Source of the DNA: JAOZTV01 sp965371805
GTDB taxonomy: Bacteria > Acidobacteriota > Aminicenantia > UBA2199
NCBI GenBank assembly: GCA_965371805.1
Contig: CBDUZW010000039.1
Span: 1-43,263 of the forward strand
DNA: 43,263 nt
Direction: 5' to 3'
Position 1 is the first letter of the stretch. Each line of letters opens with the position of its first letter. Below are positions 1-8,972 of this stretch, in pieces. The translations under genes and the position numbers were made by a program. The notes under the pieces are model-generated. The model ran no database searches and was not told where the DNA came from. It saw only the letters and a program-made list of their open reading frames with translations.

Positions 1-50
1 TCATTTGGGTTTTTTGGGGGATCAGAGTCTAATATGTTTCTGAACTTCAA
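1..50 (-). CDS. possible start of a downstream operon gene (partial)
   Basis: Downstream of the TolC-family stop codon the minus strand stays open to the window edge, with a possible TTG start at position 50 and the beginning LKFRNILDSDPPKNPN. There is no convincing ribosome site and too little sequence for any family assignment. It may equally be untranslated 3' sequence of the efflux operon. Confidence 0.2.
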   Translation of the reverse strand, partial: MKFRNILDSDPPKNPN

Positions 51-68
51 CAGTAGTTTTTTTTCAAC

Positions 69-1394
69 TCACTTTATATATTCTAAGGCAAGATCTCCTG
101 TTAATCTTAGTATTTCTGTTGCTGTATCAATAAGGTTATAAACAGCCTGAAGTTTTCCGAATGCGGTATTTAAGTAAACAATCTGAATATCCCTATAATT
201 AAAAGAACTGATTGCACCGGATTTGAATCTGTCATATGACAGATCAAGGTTCAAACTTGCATTTTTTATATTTTCAATTGAGATTTTCAGTAAATCTTTT
301 CTCAATTGATAAAGGTCTATTAATCCTGCTAATCTGTTTTCAAGAGAAAATTTTAATTCTGATACCTTGAGATTTCCAATCCTTTCATTTATCTTTGCAT
401 TGGAAATAGCTCTTTTTGTGTTTCCCCCCTTAAATAAATTCATGCTAATGGAAAAATTAACATAATAATCATAATTATTTGAATTGATTATTGGAATATC
501 CGGATATTTAAATCCGACTCTATTCATTGAAATTCCACTGTTTAACGAAACAGTAGGGTAGTATCCACTCTTGTTTAATTTAAGCTCTTTTTTTAAGATT
601 TCCTGATTTATATACTGGTTTTTAAGGCTTCTATTGTTAAGAAGTTTCTTTTTTAATTTTTTCATTACAAAATTAAAATTTTTATTTTTCAATTTATCAG
701 AGATAGAAACATTATTATTTACATCCTGACCAAGTACCAGATTAAGGTTTCTTTTTGAATTTTTTAAATTCATTTTTTGACTGATTATATTTGCATTGTC
801 TGAAAGGTATGAAATTTTTGCATTTAAAACTTCCTGTGTTACAGCAAGCCCTAACTCTTTTCTTGAAAGAACATACTTATATCTGTCCCTGGAAAGATCA
901 CGAAGTTTCTGAATGATCTTCATTTTTTCGCTCTCAAGTATAACCTTATTATAGGAGAGAATAATTGCCTGCATTGTGTTCTCAACTATTATTTCTTTAC
1001 TGACAGAGCTAATCTTATTCAGCATATCCAGTTTGGATTTTGTTATGCTTACAGAAAATCCTCTAAAGAGTACCCAGTTTAAGCTTATACCTGGAGATAG
1101 AATATGTGATTTAAATTTAGTTCTCTGACCCGGGATATCCTGGGAAGCATCATTGTTTATTGTATTTGCAGAGCTTAAACTTAAATCTATAGTAGGGTAT
1201 CTTCCAGCTAACCCCCAGGAGTTATTATTCTCAGCGATATTTATTTTTTCACTGGCAATTCTAATTTGAAAGTTATTTTTCAATCCAATTTTTATTGCAT
1301 CTGATAGACTTAGTTCCTCACCATTTATATTGGTTTCACATATAATAAATATAAAAATTAAGCTAATTAGAAAACATTTTACTATATATCTCAT
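69..1394 (-). CDS. TolC-family outer membrane efflux protein
   Basis: This is the outer-membrane channel of a tripartite efflux pump. The protein begins with a hydrophobic signal peptide (about residues 1-22), followed by two helical repeats of the OEP type: 'LSLSDAIKIGLKNN' opens the first, and the second half repeats the helix/strand pattern with 'NFSISMNLFKGG', typical of the beta segment of TolC relatives. An upstream in-frame ATG exists at 1406. However, GAGGA lies six bases before the ATG at 1394, and using that start leaves one base after the RND stop instead of an overlap, so 1394 is preferred. It is the third gene of an operon after the membrane-fusion and RND genes, so translation is probably coupled. 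The substrate cannot be read from sequence. Confidence 0.85.
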   Translation of the reverse strand: MRYIVKCFLISLIFIFIICETNINGEELSLSDAIKIGLKNNFQIRIASEKINIAENNNSWGLAGRYPTIDLSLSSANTINNDASQDIPGQRTKFKSHILSPGISLNWVLFRGFSVSITKSKLDMLNKISSVSKEIIVENTMQAIILSYNKVILESEKMKIIQKLRDLSRDRYKYVLSRKELGLAVTQEVLNAKISYLSDNANIISQKMNLKNSKRNLNLVLGQDVNNNVSISDKLKNKNFNFVMKKLKKKLLNNRSLKNQYINQEILKKELKLNKSGYYPTVSLNSGISMNRVGFKYPDIPIINSNNYDYYVNFSISMNLFKGGNTKRAISNAKINERIGNLKVSELKFSLENRLAGLIDLYQLRKDLLKISIENIKNASLNLDLSYDRFKSGAISSFNYRDIQIVYLNTAFGKLQAVYNLIDTATEILRLTGDLALEYIK

Positions 1395-1395
1395 T

Positions 1396-4300
1396 TTAAT
1401 CCTCATCTATTGATAATCTACTGTGAATAACAGCTTTTTCGACATCTTCTCTTTCAGGTTTTTTCCCAGTGAAAAGCATTATTTTATACACTTTAAGTTC
1501 ATTCAAGACCAGAATAAGGGCAGGAAAAAACATAAGAATGAAAAATGTTCCAATCATTACTCCATATGCAAGTGTTACTGCCATAGGTTTTAAAAATTGT
1601 GCCTGGAAACTTGTCTCCAGGACGATAGGGTAAAGCCCCAATACAGTTGTTATAGTTGTAAGAACAATTGCTCTGAATCTTGCAATTCCAGCATCAAACA
1701 CAGCTTCTTCAACTTTCATTCCTGAAACCAGGTTTGAATTGTATTTGGATAGGAAAACAACTGCATCATTTATTATAACTCCAGATAAAGCGACCATTCC
1801 CCAGGCACTCAACATTGATATAGATATGCCCTCAATTCCATGCCCCCAGGCTGCTCCTATCCAGGCAAGTGGAATCATCATCAGAATAATAAAAGGCTGA
1901 GAGAATGATTTAAAGTGGATCATAAGTATAAATACAATAATAAAAAGAGCAATTCCAAAATACATTTTAACGTCTGCCATAGCTTGTTGACTCTCTTTTT
2001 GCTGGCCTTGAAATATAATGTTTACACCTGGAAATTTTTGTTTTAAACCCGGTATTATTTCCGATTTTATCTGTTCAAGGACGGGGGGTATCGGTTTATT
2101 CGGATCGTCAAGATCTCCTTCAATTTTGATCTCTCTTGAACCATTATATCTGGAAATTTTAACAGGGCCTCTATCTATCTCATAATTTACAAGATCTTTT
2201 AATGGATACTCTCCAGTGGATGTTTTTATCTTCATATTATCCAATTGTCCAACTGTTCTCCGGTCTTTTCTTGGATATCTGACCCATACCTTCAATTCAT
2301 CTTTATTGATCTGGAGTCTCTGTACCTGGTTTCCAAAAAAGCCCATTCGGATCTGATTGGATATTATTGTCTGATTCAACCCAAGATAGTAGGCTTTGGG
2401 CTTTAACTTAATTTTTATTTCTCTTTTTCCTTTTGCATCACTACTGCTCACATTTATAACAGATGAAATCTGTTTCAAGGCTTTTGAAAGATAATTTTTG
2501 GCATTTTCTAATTCACTAAGGTTTTTTCCAAGAAGACTTATTGAAACAGGTTTACCAAATCTATTTCTACCACCTGTAGTGAATTTTTCTGCCTCATCAA
2601 TTTTGCCAATTTTTTTTCTCACCATTGCTGCAATTTCATAACTGGCAATTCTTTTACCTCTGTCATTTTTTATATTATCAAGATTTTTTAAAAGAACATT
2701 GATATTCCCTGTGTGGGACCCACTCTCTGTGCCGTTGAAGGCGCTTCCCAGGCTTAAAAAAGTAAAGTTAACAAGTGAATCGTTCATCTTGTATTTCTTA
2801 ACAAGGTCATCGTTTACTTCCCAAACCGCTTTATCAAATTTTCTGAGGTATTTCATTGTTTTTTGTTCACCTTCTCCGGGTTTAAATGCAATATTTACAT
2901 TAAAGCTGTCAAAGTGGATTGGAGGGAAGAAGGTTACATTTATTATCTGGCCAACAATCAGTCCAATGGTAATCATAATAATTGCTATTGGAATTACAAC
3001 GACGACCCATCTGAATTTGATGATTTTTTTTAGAAGGTAACCATATATTTTTTCTCTCATTAATTTTAATAATTTATCTAAATAGGCCCTTATATTAAAT
3101 CCCTTTTCTGTTCTTTTTTTTGATCTAAGAATATGATGATTCCCAATGTGGGCAGGAAGAACAAGGAAAGCTTCAAACAGTGAGAAAATCAAACTGAATA
3201 TGACTACAAAAGCCATCTCAAACATAAATTCCATCATTCCGGTTAAAAGTAATAATGGAGAAAAAGCAATAATTGTTGTTGTTACAGATGTTATAACTGC
3301 CGGCATAACCTCAAGTGTTCCATCAATGGCAGCCCGTTTAGGGCTTTTCCCCTTTTCAAAATGGGAGTATATGTTTTCGGCTATAACAATTCCATCATCT
3401 ACCAATATTCCAATAACCAATATCATTCCAAAGAGGGATATCATATTGATTGTAACTCCATAGAATACAGCTATAATAAACATACCTAGAAAGGATGCCG
3501 GTATTCCCCATGCGACCCATAAGGAGAGGCGGAAACTTAAAAATAAGCCTAGTGAGATTACAACAAGCAGTAGTCCGATTCCTCCGTTTTTGAAAAGTAA
3601 ATTAAGCCTGCTATAGAGCATAGGAAGAAAATCAAAGGTGATGTGTAGTTTTACACCCTTGTTCCTGCTATTGAATTGTTTGACATAATCATTCATATAA
3701 TTAGAGATCTTCTCCAGATCTTCATCTGAGAGTTTATTTACGACTATTGAGATAGAGCGTTTGCCATTCAGCAACAGTAGGGATGAAACCTCAGCAAAGT
3801 CCATTTTGATCTTTGCAACATCTCGAACAAAAAGATATCCTCCGCCCGGTTTAGCTCTCAGAATTATTGATCCAATTGTCTGTGGATCTATACTTCTGTT
3901 TCTTGATCTAATGAGTATTTCTTCCTTTTCTGATTTAATCATTCCTGCAGAAATATCTCTATTATTCTGTGAAATAGCTTTTGATATTTCTCCTATTGTA
4001 AGGTTATACCTCAAAAGTGTCTCTTCGCTTACTTCTACTGAGAGTTCTATTGCCGGAAAACCTCTTATTCCAACTTGTGAAACGATTCCGGAAGTTAAAA
4101 GATCATCCTCTATTTGATCAGCATATTTTTTTAGAGTAAGAAGATCGACATCTCCAGACAGTCCGAGAAACATTGACCGAGTCATTGCTCTTTGTTTAGA
4201 AACAACAGGTTTTTCTGCAGAAACCGGCATTGAGCTTATTGAATCAACGGCACTTTTAATCTCCATCAATGTGTCGTCAAGATCATATTTTCCAGTTGTT

Positions 4301-4584
4301 GTAATCCTTACAATAGAGATGTTTTCTCTTGAAGTTGAATTTATTTCTTTTATACCAATGATACCTCTTATGGAAGTTTCAATTTTTGATGTGATGCCCT
4401 CTTCAATTTCCTTTGGGGATGCACCTGGATATATCACCTGGACAGTTATATCAGTTGAGCTTCTTTCAGGGAAAAAAGATTTTTTCATATTCAGAAAACT
4501 AATTGTACCTGCAACCAATAGAAAGACGACTATTAGATTTGCAAAAAATGTATATTTAACAAAAATAGTTATTAATTTTTTCAT
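1396..4584 (-). CDS. RND-family efflux transporter, AcrB/MdtC type
   Basis: Inner-membrane proton-driven efflux pump subunit of 1062 residues, the usual length of the HAE1/AcrB family. It has an N-terminal transmembrane helix (about 10-30), a porter domain starting 'FPERSSTDITVQVIYPG', and a TM bundle with the proton-relay pair in 'LVIGILVDDGIVIAENIY' (two adjacent Asp, as in AcrB TM4). A second porter domain and a second TM bundle follow, with 'SGVIINDAVVFLSKYN'. The charged tail is cytoplasmic. It lies between the adaptor (19 bases upstream) and the TolC-family gene, so the three form a complete tripartite pump. AGGA lies very close to the ATG. It could export drugs, lipids or other amphiphiles; heavy-metal (HME) subfamily features were not seen. 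Confidence 0.95.
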   Translation of the reverse strand: MKKLITIFVKYTFFANLIVVFLLVAGTISFLNMKKSFFPERSSTDITVQVIYPGASPKEIEEGITSKIETSIRGIIGIKEINSTSRENISIVRITTTGKYDLDDTLMEIKSAVDSISSMPVSAEKPVVSKQRAMTRSMFLGLSGDVDLLTLKKYADQIEDDLLTSGIVSQVGIRGFPAIELSVEVSEETLLRYNLTIGEISKAISQNNRDISAGMIKSEKEEILIRSRNRSIDPQTIGSIILRAKPGGGYLFVRDVAKIKMDFAEVSSLLLLNGKRSISIVVNKLSDEDLEKISNYMNDYVKQFNSRNKGVKLHITFDFLPMLYSRLNLLFKNGGIGLLLVVISLGLFLSFRLSLWVAWGIPASFLGMFIIAVFYGVTINMISLFGMILVIGILVDDGIVIAENIYSHFEKGKSPKRAAIDGTLEVMPAVITSVTTTIIAFSPLLLLTGMMEFMFEMAFVVIFSLIFSLFEAFLVLPAHIGNHHILRSKKRTEKGFNIRAYLDKLLKLMREKIYGYLLKKIIKFRWVVVVIPIAIIMITIGLIVGQIINVTFFPPIHFDSFNVNIAFKPGEGEQKTMKYLRKFDKAVWEVNDDLVKKYKMNDSLVNFTFLSLGSAFNGTESGSHTGNINVLLKNLDNIKNDRGKRIASYEIAAMVRKKIGKIDEAEKFTTGGRNRFGKPVSISLLGKNLSELENAKNYLSKALKQISSVINVSSSDAKGKREIKIKLKPKAYYLGLNQTIISNQIRMGFFGNQVQRLQINKDELKVWVRYPRKDRRTVGQLDNMKIKTSTGEYPLKDLVNYEIDRGPVKISRYNGSREIKIEGDLDDPNKPIPPVLEQIKSEIIPGLKQKFPGVNIIFQGQQKESQQAMADVKMYFGIALFIIVFILMIHFKSFSQPFIILMMIPLAWIGAAWGHGIEGISISMLSAWGMVALSGVIINDAVVFLSKYNSNLVSGMKVEEAVFDAGIARFRAIVLTTITTVLGLYPIVLETSFQAQFLKPMAVTLAYGVMIGTFFILMFFPALILVLNELKVYKIMLFTGKKPEREDVEKAVIHSRLSIDED

Positions 4585-4603
4585 AATCCTGTTTCCTGAA
4601 TTG

Positions 4604-5719
4604 TTATTTTATTATCTGGACTAGTGAATTCTCTTTTGCATTTATTAGAGATTCGGTTACAATCATCTCCCCACTGTTTAAACCTGCAAAAATTATGGAA
4701 TCCTGATTTATCTTTTTTATCTTAATCTTCTTCTTCTTTAAACGTTTGTTTTTTATAATAAATACAGTATTACCATTAAAAACGGCGTTTCTTGGTATTT
4801 TCATACAATTATCAAAGGTAATCTCTTTGAAAACAGCTTTTAGATAAAGCCCATTATATAGCGGTAAGGTTTTCTCATTTTTAAGATGAATAAACACTGT
4901 AAGATTTTGAGTTTTTGGATCTAAAACATTTGATATACGACTTATTTTTCCTTCTATATGTCCGGTACTATTTAGAAAAACATCTACTTTATCTCCTTTA
5001 TTGATCCATTTAAAAAACTTCACATCAATTGGCACTTCCAATTCTAATTCATCGGTTCTGCAAACAACAGCTATGATAGATCCAGGATTTGCAATTGATT
5101 CAACTTCAAGATTTACTTTGATTATTGACCCGGTGAAAGGCGCTTTAATAATGTATTTTTTTAATCTTATCTCTTCACTTTTTATCTGATAATATTCACT
5201 CAAAATGTTTCTACTTGCCAGAAAGATCTTTTCTTTCAGGGAGTTTATTTTTGGAATCTTCGGGAGATCATTGTCAAACTCTATTTTTCCTAAAAAAGAT
5301 TCCCATAATTCATAGCTTTTTGGGAAATCTACTTTGAGGTCGGGAAGAAGAACTGCAACAGATTTTAAAAAACGACTTAACCGGGCTTTGTGGTTTAAAG
5401 CAGCTTCTTTTTTATATATTTTAAATAGAATGTCTCCTTTATTGAAAATTGTACCTCTTTTTAATGAGATGTCTGCTGGAAGGATTTTTCCCTGAACTTC
5501 AGAAATAATATTAATCTGATGTAATGATGAGAGTCTTCCAGTGGATTCCAGTATAGAACTAATAGATCTATATGTTACTTGTTTTGCTTTGACAAATCTC
5601 TTAAACTCTTTTACCTTTTGTATTTTTGGTTTTTCTTTTTGACCTGCAAAGAACATCATTCCCATAATTGCAAATATAATAATGACTCCAATTAATAAAA
5701 GTGGTTTAAAATTTTTCAT
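4604..5719 (-). CDS. RND efflux periplasmic adaptor (membrane fusion protein)
   Basis: HlyD/AcrA-type periplasmic adaptor that bridges the RND pump and the outer-membrane channel. One N-terminal transmembrane anchor (about residues 7-25, rich in Ile, Met and Phe) is followed by a split lipoyl domain: 'QGKILPADISLKRGTIFNKGDILFKI' in outline, with its second half near 'IIKAPFTGSIIKV'. A short helical hairpin lies between the halves, and beta-barrel and membrane-proximal domains follow. There is no Cys lipobox, so it is anchored by the helix. AGGAG precedes the ATG at good spacing. It is the first gene of the operon and has its own sigma70-type promoter about 25 bases upstream. No local regulator gene is visible. 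Confidence 0.9.
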   Translation of the reverse strand: MKNFKPLLLIGVIIIFAIMGMMFFAGQKEKPKIQKVKEFKRFVKAKQVTYRSISSILESTGRLSSLHQINIISEVQGKILPADISLKRGTIFNKGDILFKIYKKEAALNHKARLSRFLKSVAVLLPDLKVDFPKSYELWESFLGKIEFDNDLPKIPKINSLKEKIFLASRNILSEYYQIKSEEIRLKKYIIKAPFTGSIIKVNLEVESIANPGSIIAVVCRTDELELEVPIDVKFFKWINKGDKVDVFLNSTGHIEGKISRISNVLDPKTQNLTVFIHLKNEKTLPLYNGLYLKAVFKEITFDNCMKIPRNAVFNGNTVFIIKNKRLKKKKIKIKKINQDSIIFAGLNSGEMIVTESLINAKENSLVQIIK

Positions 5720-5743
5720 ACTACTACTCCTGTTAAAACGTTA

Positions 5744-5773
5744 ATTATACGATGATTTAATACTTTTGTTCAA
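5744..5773 (-). promoter_or_regulatory. sigma70-type promoter of the efflux operon
   Basis: Read on the minus strand: TTGAAC (5773-5768), an 18-base spacer, then TATAAT (5749-5744). The adaptor ATG follows 24 bases after the -10 with an AGGAG site between, so this transcript has a short conventional leader. Confidence 0.6.
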
Positions 5774-5941
5774 AAAAAAACTATTTTTATTAAAATTAGA
5801 TAAAATTTTGATGGGTAAAATCAATCATAATTAAACTGAAATAAAAAAAAATCAGTAAAATATTTACAAATATCAATATTTTTGGTAAAATGTAGTGTCA
5901 TTTCAACTTGGGTTGTGTGAATTATGTAAAAGAGAACCTTA

Positions 5942-6028
5942 AAGACACTGTTGACAAAAGGGTTTATAGAAGTTAAGAACTTGCCTTCTTATTTGGCGTT
6001 TTTAAATTATTCTTAAAACAGTGTTTTT
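5942..6028 (+). promoter_or_regulatory. rpsO leader structure (candidate)
   Basis: The 358-base gap between the efflux operon and rpsO holds no gene. Within it AAGACACTGTT (5942-5952) can pair over 11 positions, one of them G-U, with AACAGTGTTTT (6017-6027), which runs into a T-rich stretch. Smaller hairpins (around 5969-5991) lie inside. The layout suggests an autoregulatory or attenuating leader for S15. A TTGACA at 5951-5956 could instead be the -35 of a promoter, though only a weak -10 follows (near 5973). Sequence alone does not decide between these. Confidence 0.35.
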
Positions 6029-6077
6029 TGATAATCTTTACATACATACTAAACTTAGGTAAAAAATAGGAGGAAAT

Positions 6078-6347
6078 GTGAGTATTACAAGTGAAGACAA
6101 ACAAAATTTGATTTCGAAATTTCAACGGGATCACAAAGACACAGGGTCACCAGAAGTACAGATATCAATTTTAACTACAAGGATTAAGAATCTGACTGAA
6201 CATTTTAAAGTAAATAAGAAAGATAATCATTCAAGACGAGGATTATTAGGACTTGTTTCAAGAAGAAGAAAATTATTACAATATTTGAAAGGTGAAAATT
6301 TTCTATCATATCAAAAAATATTAAAGGACCTTGGTTTAAGAAAATAA
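6078..6347 (+). CDS. rpsO: 30S ribosomal protein S15
   Basis: Small-subunit protein of 89 residues, the standard length, which binds the 16S rRNA central domain early in assembly. Family landmarks are 'HKDTGSPEVQI' near the N-terminus, 'LTEHFKVNKKDNHSRRGLLGLVSRRRKLLQYL' in outline (the rRNA-binding His, Asp and Ser-Arg-Arg region) and the end 'LGLRK'. Translation starts at GTG 6078, eight bases after AGGAGG; the ATG two bases earlier is immediately followed by a stop. pnp follows 84 bases downstream, the arrangement common in bacteria. Expression is probably autoregulated by S15 through the leader. Confidence 0.98.
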   Translation: MSITSEDKQNLISKFQRDHKDTGSPEVQISILTTRIKNLTEHFKVNKKDNHSRRGLLGLVSRRRKLLQYLKGENFLSYQKILKDLGLRK

Positions 6348-6358
6348 TCAAAAAAAAG

Positions 6359-6397
6359 AGTGCTGTATTATCTGGAGAAATCCAGCTAAGCAGCACT
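6359..6397 (+). promoter_or_regulatory. rpsO-pnp intercistronic hairpin, likely RNase III site
   Basis: An outer stem of AGTGCTG (6359-6365) with CAGCACT (6391-6397) encloses an inner stem CTGGA/TCCAG with a GAAA tetraloop (6372-6385). There is no T tract after it, so it is not a classical terminator. In enterobacteria a hairpin here is cut by RNase III and lets PNPase control its own mRNA. A similar role is inferred from position and shape only. Confidence 0.6.
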
Positions 6398-6431
6398 AAA
6401 TTCAATTTAAGATCAATGAAAGGAGAGATAG

Positions 6432-8498
6432 ATGAAAAAAACAATTAATATAAATGTCGGGGACCATTCTATAAAAATAGAGACAAAAAGATGGGCAAAA
6501 CAATCAAATGGTTCAGCAGTTGTTACGTATAAAGATAATATTGTATTCGCAACAGCAAATATGAAAAATGAAGTTAGAGAGGGACAGGATTTTTTTCCCT
6601 TAATGGTTGACTTCAGAGAGAATAATTATTCAGCAGGAAAAATTCCTGGAGGATTTTTTAAAAGAGAAGGAAAACCTTCAGAGAAAGAAGTTTTAATGTC
6701 AAGATTGATTGATAGACCTATAAGACCTTTATTTCCTGAAGATTTTAATAATGAAACACAGATAATATCAAATTTACTTTCAGCAGATTTTTCTATTGAT
6801 TACGATTCAATGGGAATTATATCAGCATCTGCAGCATTACTTTCCTCTACTATACCATTCAGTACACCTGTTGGTGCAGTAAAGGTTGGGAGAAAGGATG
6901 GACAATTTGTAATTAATCCTGGTGAGGATGTAATTTCTGAGATGGATATGGTTGTTCAAATTGCTGGAACTGCGGATGATATTGTTATGCTTGAAGCAAG
7001 TGGTTTTGAGTTTACTGAAGATGAACTGAAAGAATGTCTTGTATTTGGGAAAGAGATAATTATAGACATCTGTACCGCACAGGACGAATTGATCAATCCG
7101 GATAAACTGGTTGTTGAGAAAGACAGTGAATTAGATGAGATATATAACGAACTGGAACCAAAGATCAAAGCAGAGATAAATGATGCTGTATATACAATTG
7201 ACAGGGACCTTCGCAAAAAGAAGCTGAAAGAGATTAAAGATAAAACATTAGAAGGTGTTGAAGATTCAAAAACTGTGAAATATAAAAAAATACTACATAG
7301 GTTTGAATATGAGACTTTCAGAGAAACCTTGATCAAGGATAAAAAAAGAAATGATGGAAGGGATCTTGATCAGGTCAGAGATATCAGTATTGAACTGGGT
7401 GTTTTACCAAGGGTTCATGGAACTGCTGTATTTACCCGTGGAGAAACTCAGGCTTTAGCAACTGTAACTCTTGGTGCTGAAGATGATGCTCAAAGAATCG
7501 ATAACATATCGACTAGTGGAAAACTTAAAAAATTTATGCTTCACTATAATTTTCCTCCTTATTCTGTTGGAGAAGTCAGCTTCTTAAGAGGAACTGGAAG
7601 AAGAGAAATAGGTCATGGAAATTTAGCAGAGAAGGCATTAAAGAATGTATTTCCTACAGAAGAAGAATTTCCTTATACCGTTAGACTTGTATCAGATATA
7701 TTAGAATCTAATGGTTCTTCATCAATGGCAACTGTTTGTGGTGGTACTTTAGCATTAATGGATGCTGGTGTTCCAATTAAAGCTCCAGTTTCAGGAATTG
7801 CAATGGGCCTGGTAAAAATGGGCGATGAATTTGCTGTTCTAACTGATATTGCCGGCTACGAAGATCACTTTGGTGATATGGACTTTAAAATTGCAGGAAC
7901 AAGAAAAGGTGTTACTGCAGTTCAACTTGATATAAAAATTGATGGTCTTAGTGATGAAATTATTACTAAAACTCTTGATGATGCAAAAAAAGCGAGATTA
8001 CATATTCTTGATAAAATGGAAGAAGCTATTTCTACTCCAAATGAAGATGTATCAGAATTTGCACCAGTTATTCTGACTATCCATATTAGTAAGGATAAGA
8101 TCAGGGATCTGATTGGACCAGGTGGAAAAACTATTAAAGAACTTGTTGCAACTTTTGGTGCAAAGATAAATACTGATGATGAAGGTAAAGTAACAGTTGC
8201 TGCTCCAAATATGGAAGTTGGTCAACAGGCTATTAACCGGATCGAAGAGATAACTGCTTCTATTGAAGTGGAGAAAGTTTATAATGGTAAGATCACAAGA
8301 ATAGAAGAATATGGTGTTTTTGTTGAACTTATTCCTGGATCTACAGGATTATTACATATATCAGAGATATCTAATAAACGTGTAAAGAGTATTAATGATA
8401 TGAATTATACACTTGGACAAAAGCTTGATGTAAAAGTTATTGGTGTTGATCGCGACAATAAAATCAAGATCAGCAGAAAGGAACTTGAGAATAGTTAG
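6432..8498 (+). CDS. pnp: polyribonucleotide nucleotidyltransferase (PNPase)
   Basis: Phosphorolytic 3'-5' exoribonuclease and RNA polymerase of the RNA degradosome, 688 residues. Domains in order: first RNase PH domain (about 1-210, with 'SRLIDRPIRPLFP'), helical linker (about 240-310), catalytic second RNase PH domain (about 315-540, with 'RRDGR'-like 'KRNDGRDLDQVR' and 'GTGRREIGHGNLAEKAL'), KH domain with the 'IGPGGKTIKEL' loop (about 560) and C-terminal S1 domain ending 'KISRKEL'. GGAG lies about seven bases before the ATG. The end of the reading frame overlaps the probable start of the pseudopilin gene. It is co-transcribed with rpsO and carries the intercistronic hairpin in its leader. 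Confidence 0.98.
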   Translation: MKKTININVGDHSIKIETKRWAKQSNGSAVVTYKDNIVFATANMKNEVREGQDFFPLMVDFRENNYSAGKIPGGFFKREGKPSEKEVLMSRLIDRPIRPLFPEDFNNETQIISNLLSADFSIDYDSMGIISASAALLSSTIPFSTPVGAVKVGRKDGQFVINPGEDVISEMDMVVQIAGTADDIVMLEASGFEFTEDELKECLVFGKEIIIDICTAQDELINPDKLVVEKDSELDEIYNELEPKIKAEINDAVYTIDRDLRKKKLKEIKDKTLEGVEDSKTVKYKKILHRFEYETFRETLIKDKKRNDGRDLDQVRDISIELGVLPRVHGTAVFTRGETQALATVTLGAEDDAQRIDNISTSGKLKKFMLHYNFPPYSVGEVSFLRGTGRREIGHGNLAEKALKNVFPTEEEFPYTVRLVSDILESNGSSSMATVCGGTLALMDAGVPIKAPVSGIAMGLVKMGDEFAVLTDIAGYEDHFGDMDFKIAGTRKGVTAVQLDIKIDGLSDEIITKTLDDAKKARLHILDKMEEAISTPNEDVSEFAPVILTIHISKDKIRDLIGPGGKTIKELVATFGAKINTDDEGKVTVAAPNMEVGQQAINRIEEITASIEVEKVYNGKITRIEEYGVFVELIPGSTGLLHISEISNKRVKSINDMNYTLGQKLDVKVIGVDRDNKIKISRKELENS

Positions 8499-8970
8499 AA
8501 CTAATTCAAAAATTAACTGCGGCTTTACTATCATTGAATTGATAGTAGTAGCCGTAATGATTTCTATTCTTGCAGCTATTGCGATTCCAGTTGTTGAAGT
8601 TTCAGTAAAAAGAGATAAGGAAATTCAGTTTAGGAGAGCATTGCGGACTATTCGGTCTGCAATTGATGAGTATCAAAAGTTTGCCATTACAAAAAAAATA
8701 GAAATGGATGAAGATAGATATCATCTACCTGAGGATTTAAAGGATCTACTCGAAGGAATTGAGTATACAGACAAAAAAACAAAAAAGAAGCTAATTGAGA
8801 AATTTTTAAGGAGAATCCCAAAAGATCCTATTACAAGCTCAATTGAATGGGGGCTAAGATCCTATCAAGATGATTCTGGGTCCACAAAATGGGGTGGTGA
8901 GAACATTTGGGATATTTATACAAAATCTGATCGAAAAGCTCTAGATGGAACTTATTATAAGGAATGGTAG
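8485..8970 (+). CDS. GspG-like type II secretion/pilus pseudopilin
   Basis: The N-terminus carries a class III prepilin signal: a short basic leader ending in Gly, then Phe and 'TIIELIVVAVMISILAAIAIPVV', with Glu at position +5. The C-terminal half matches major pseudopilins: 'LRRIPKDPIT', 'WGLRSYQDD', and the ending 'DIYTKSDRKALDGTYYKEW', close to the GspG tail that binds calcium. The frame is open from 8440, but the only start with a ribosome site (AAGGAA) is TTG at 8485, which overlaps the end of pnp by 14 bases. No other secretion genes are nearby, so it is an orphan pseudopilin, and its assembly machinery must be encoded elsewhere. Confidence 0.8.
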   Translation: MRIVRTNSKINCGFTIIELIVVAVMISILAAIAIPVVEVSVKRDKEIQFRRALRTIRSAIDEYQKFAITKKIEMDEDRYHLPEDLKDLLEGIEYTDKKTKKKLIEKFLRRIPKDPITSSIEWGLRSYQDDSGSTKWGGENIWDIYTKSDRKALDGTYYKEW

Positions 8971-8972
8971 TC

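Noticed and set aside
2699..4624. Several plus-strand open frames of 100-118 codons inside the RND gene
   Set aside because: They are antisense to a 1062-residue protein with clear family motifs, lack ribosome sites and have no protein-like composition.
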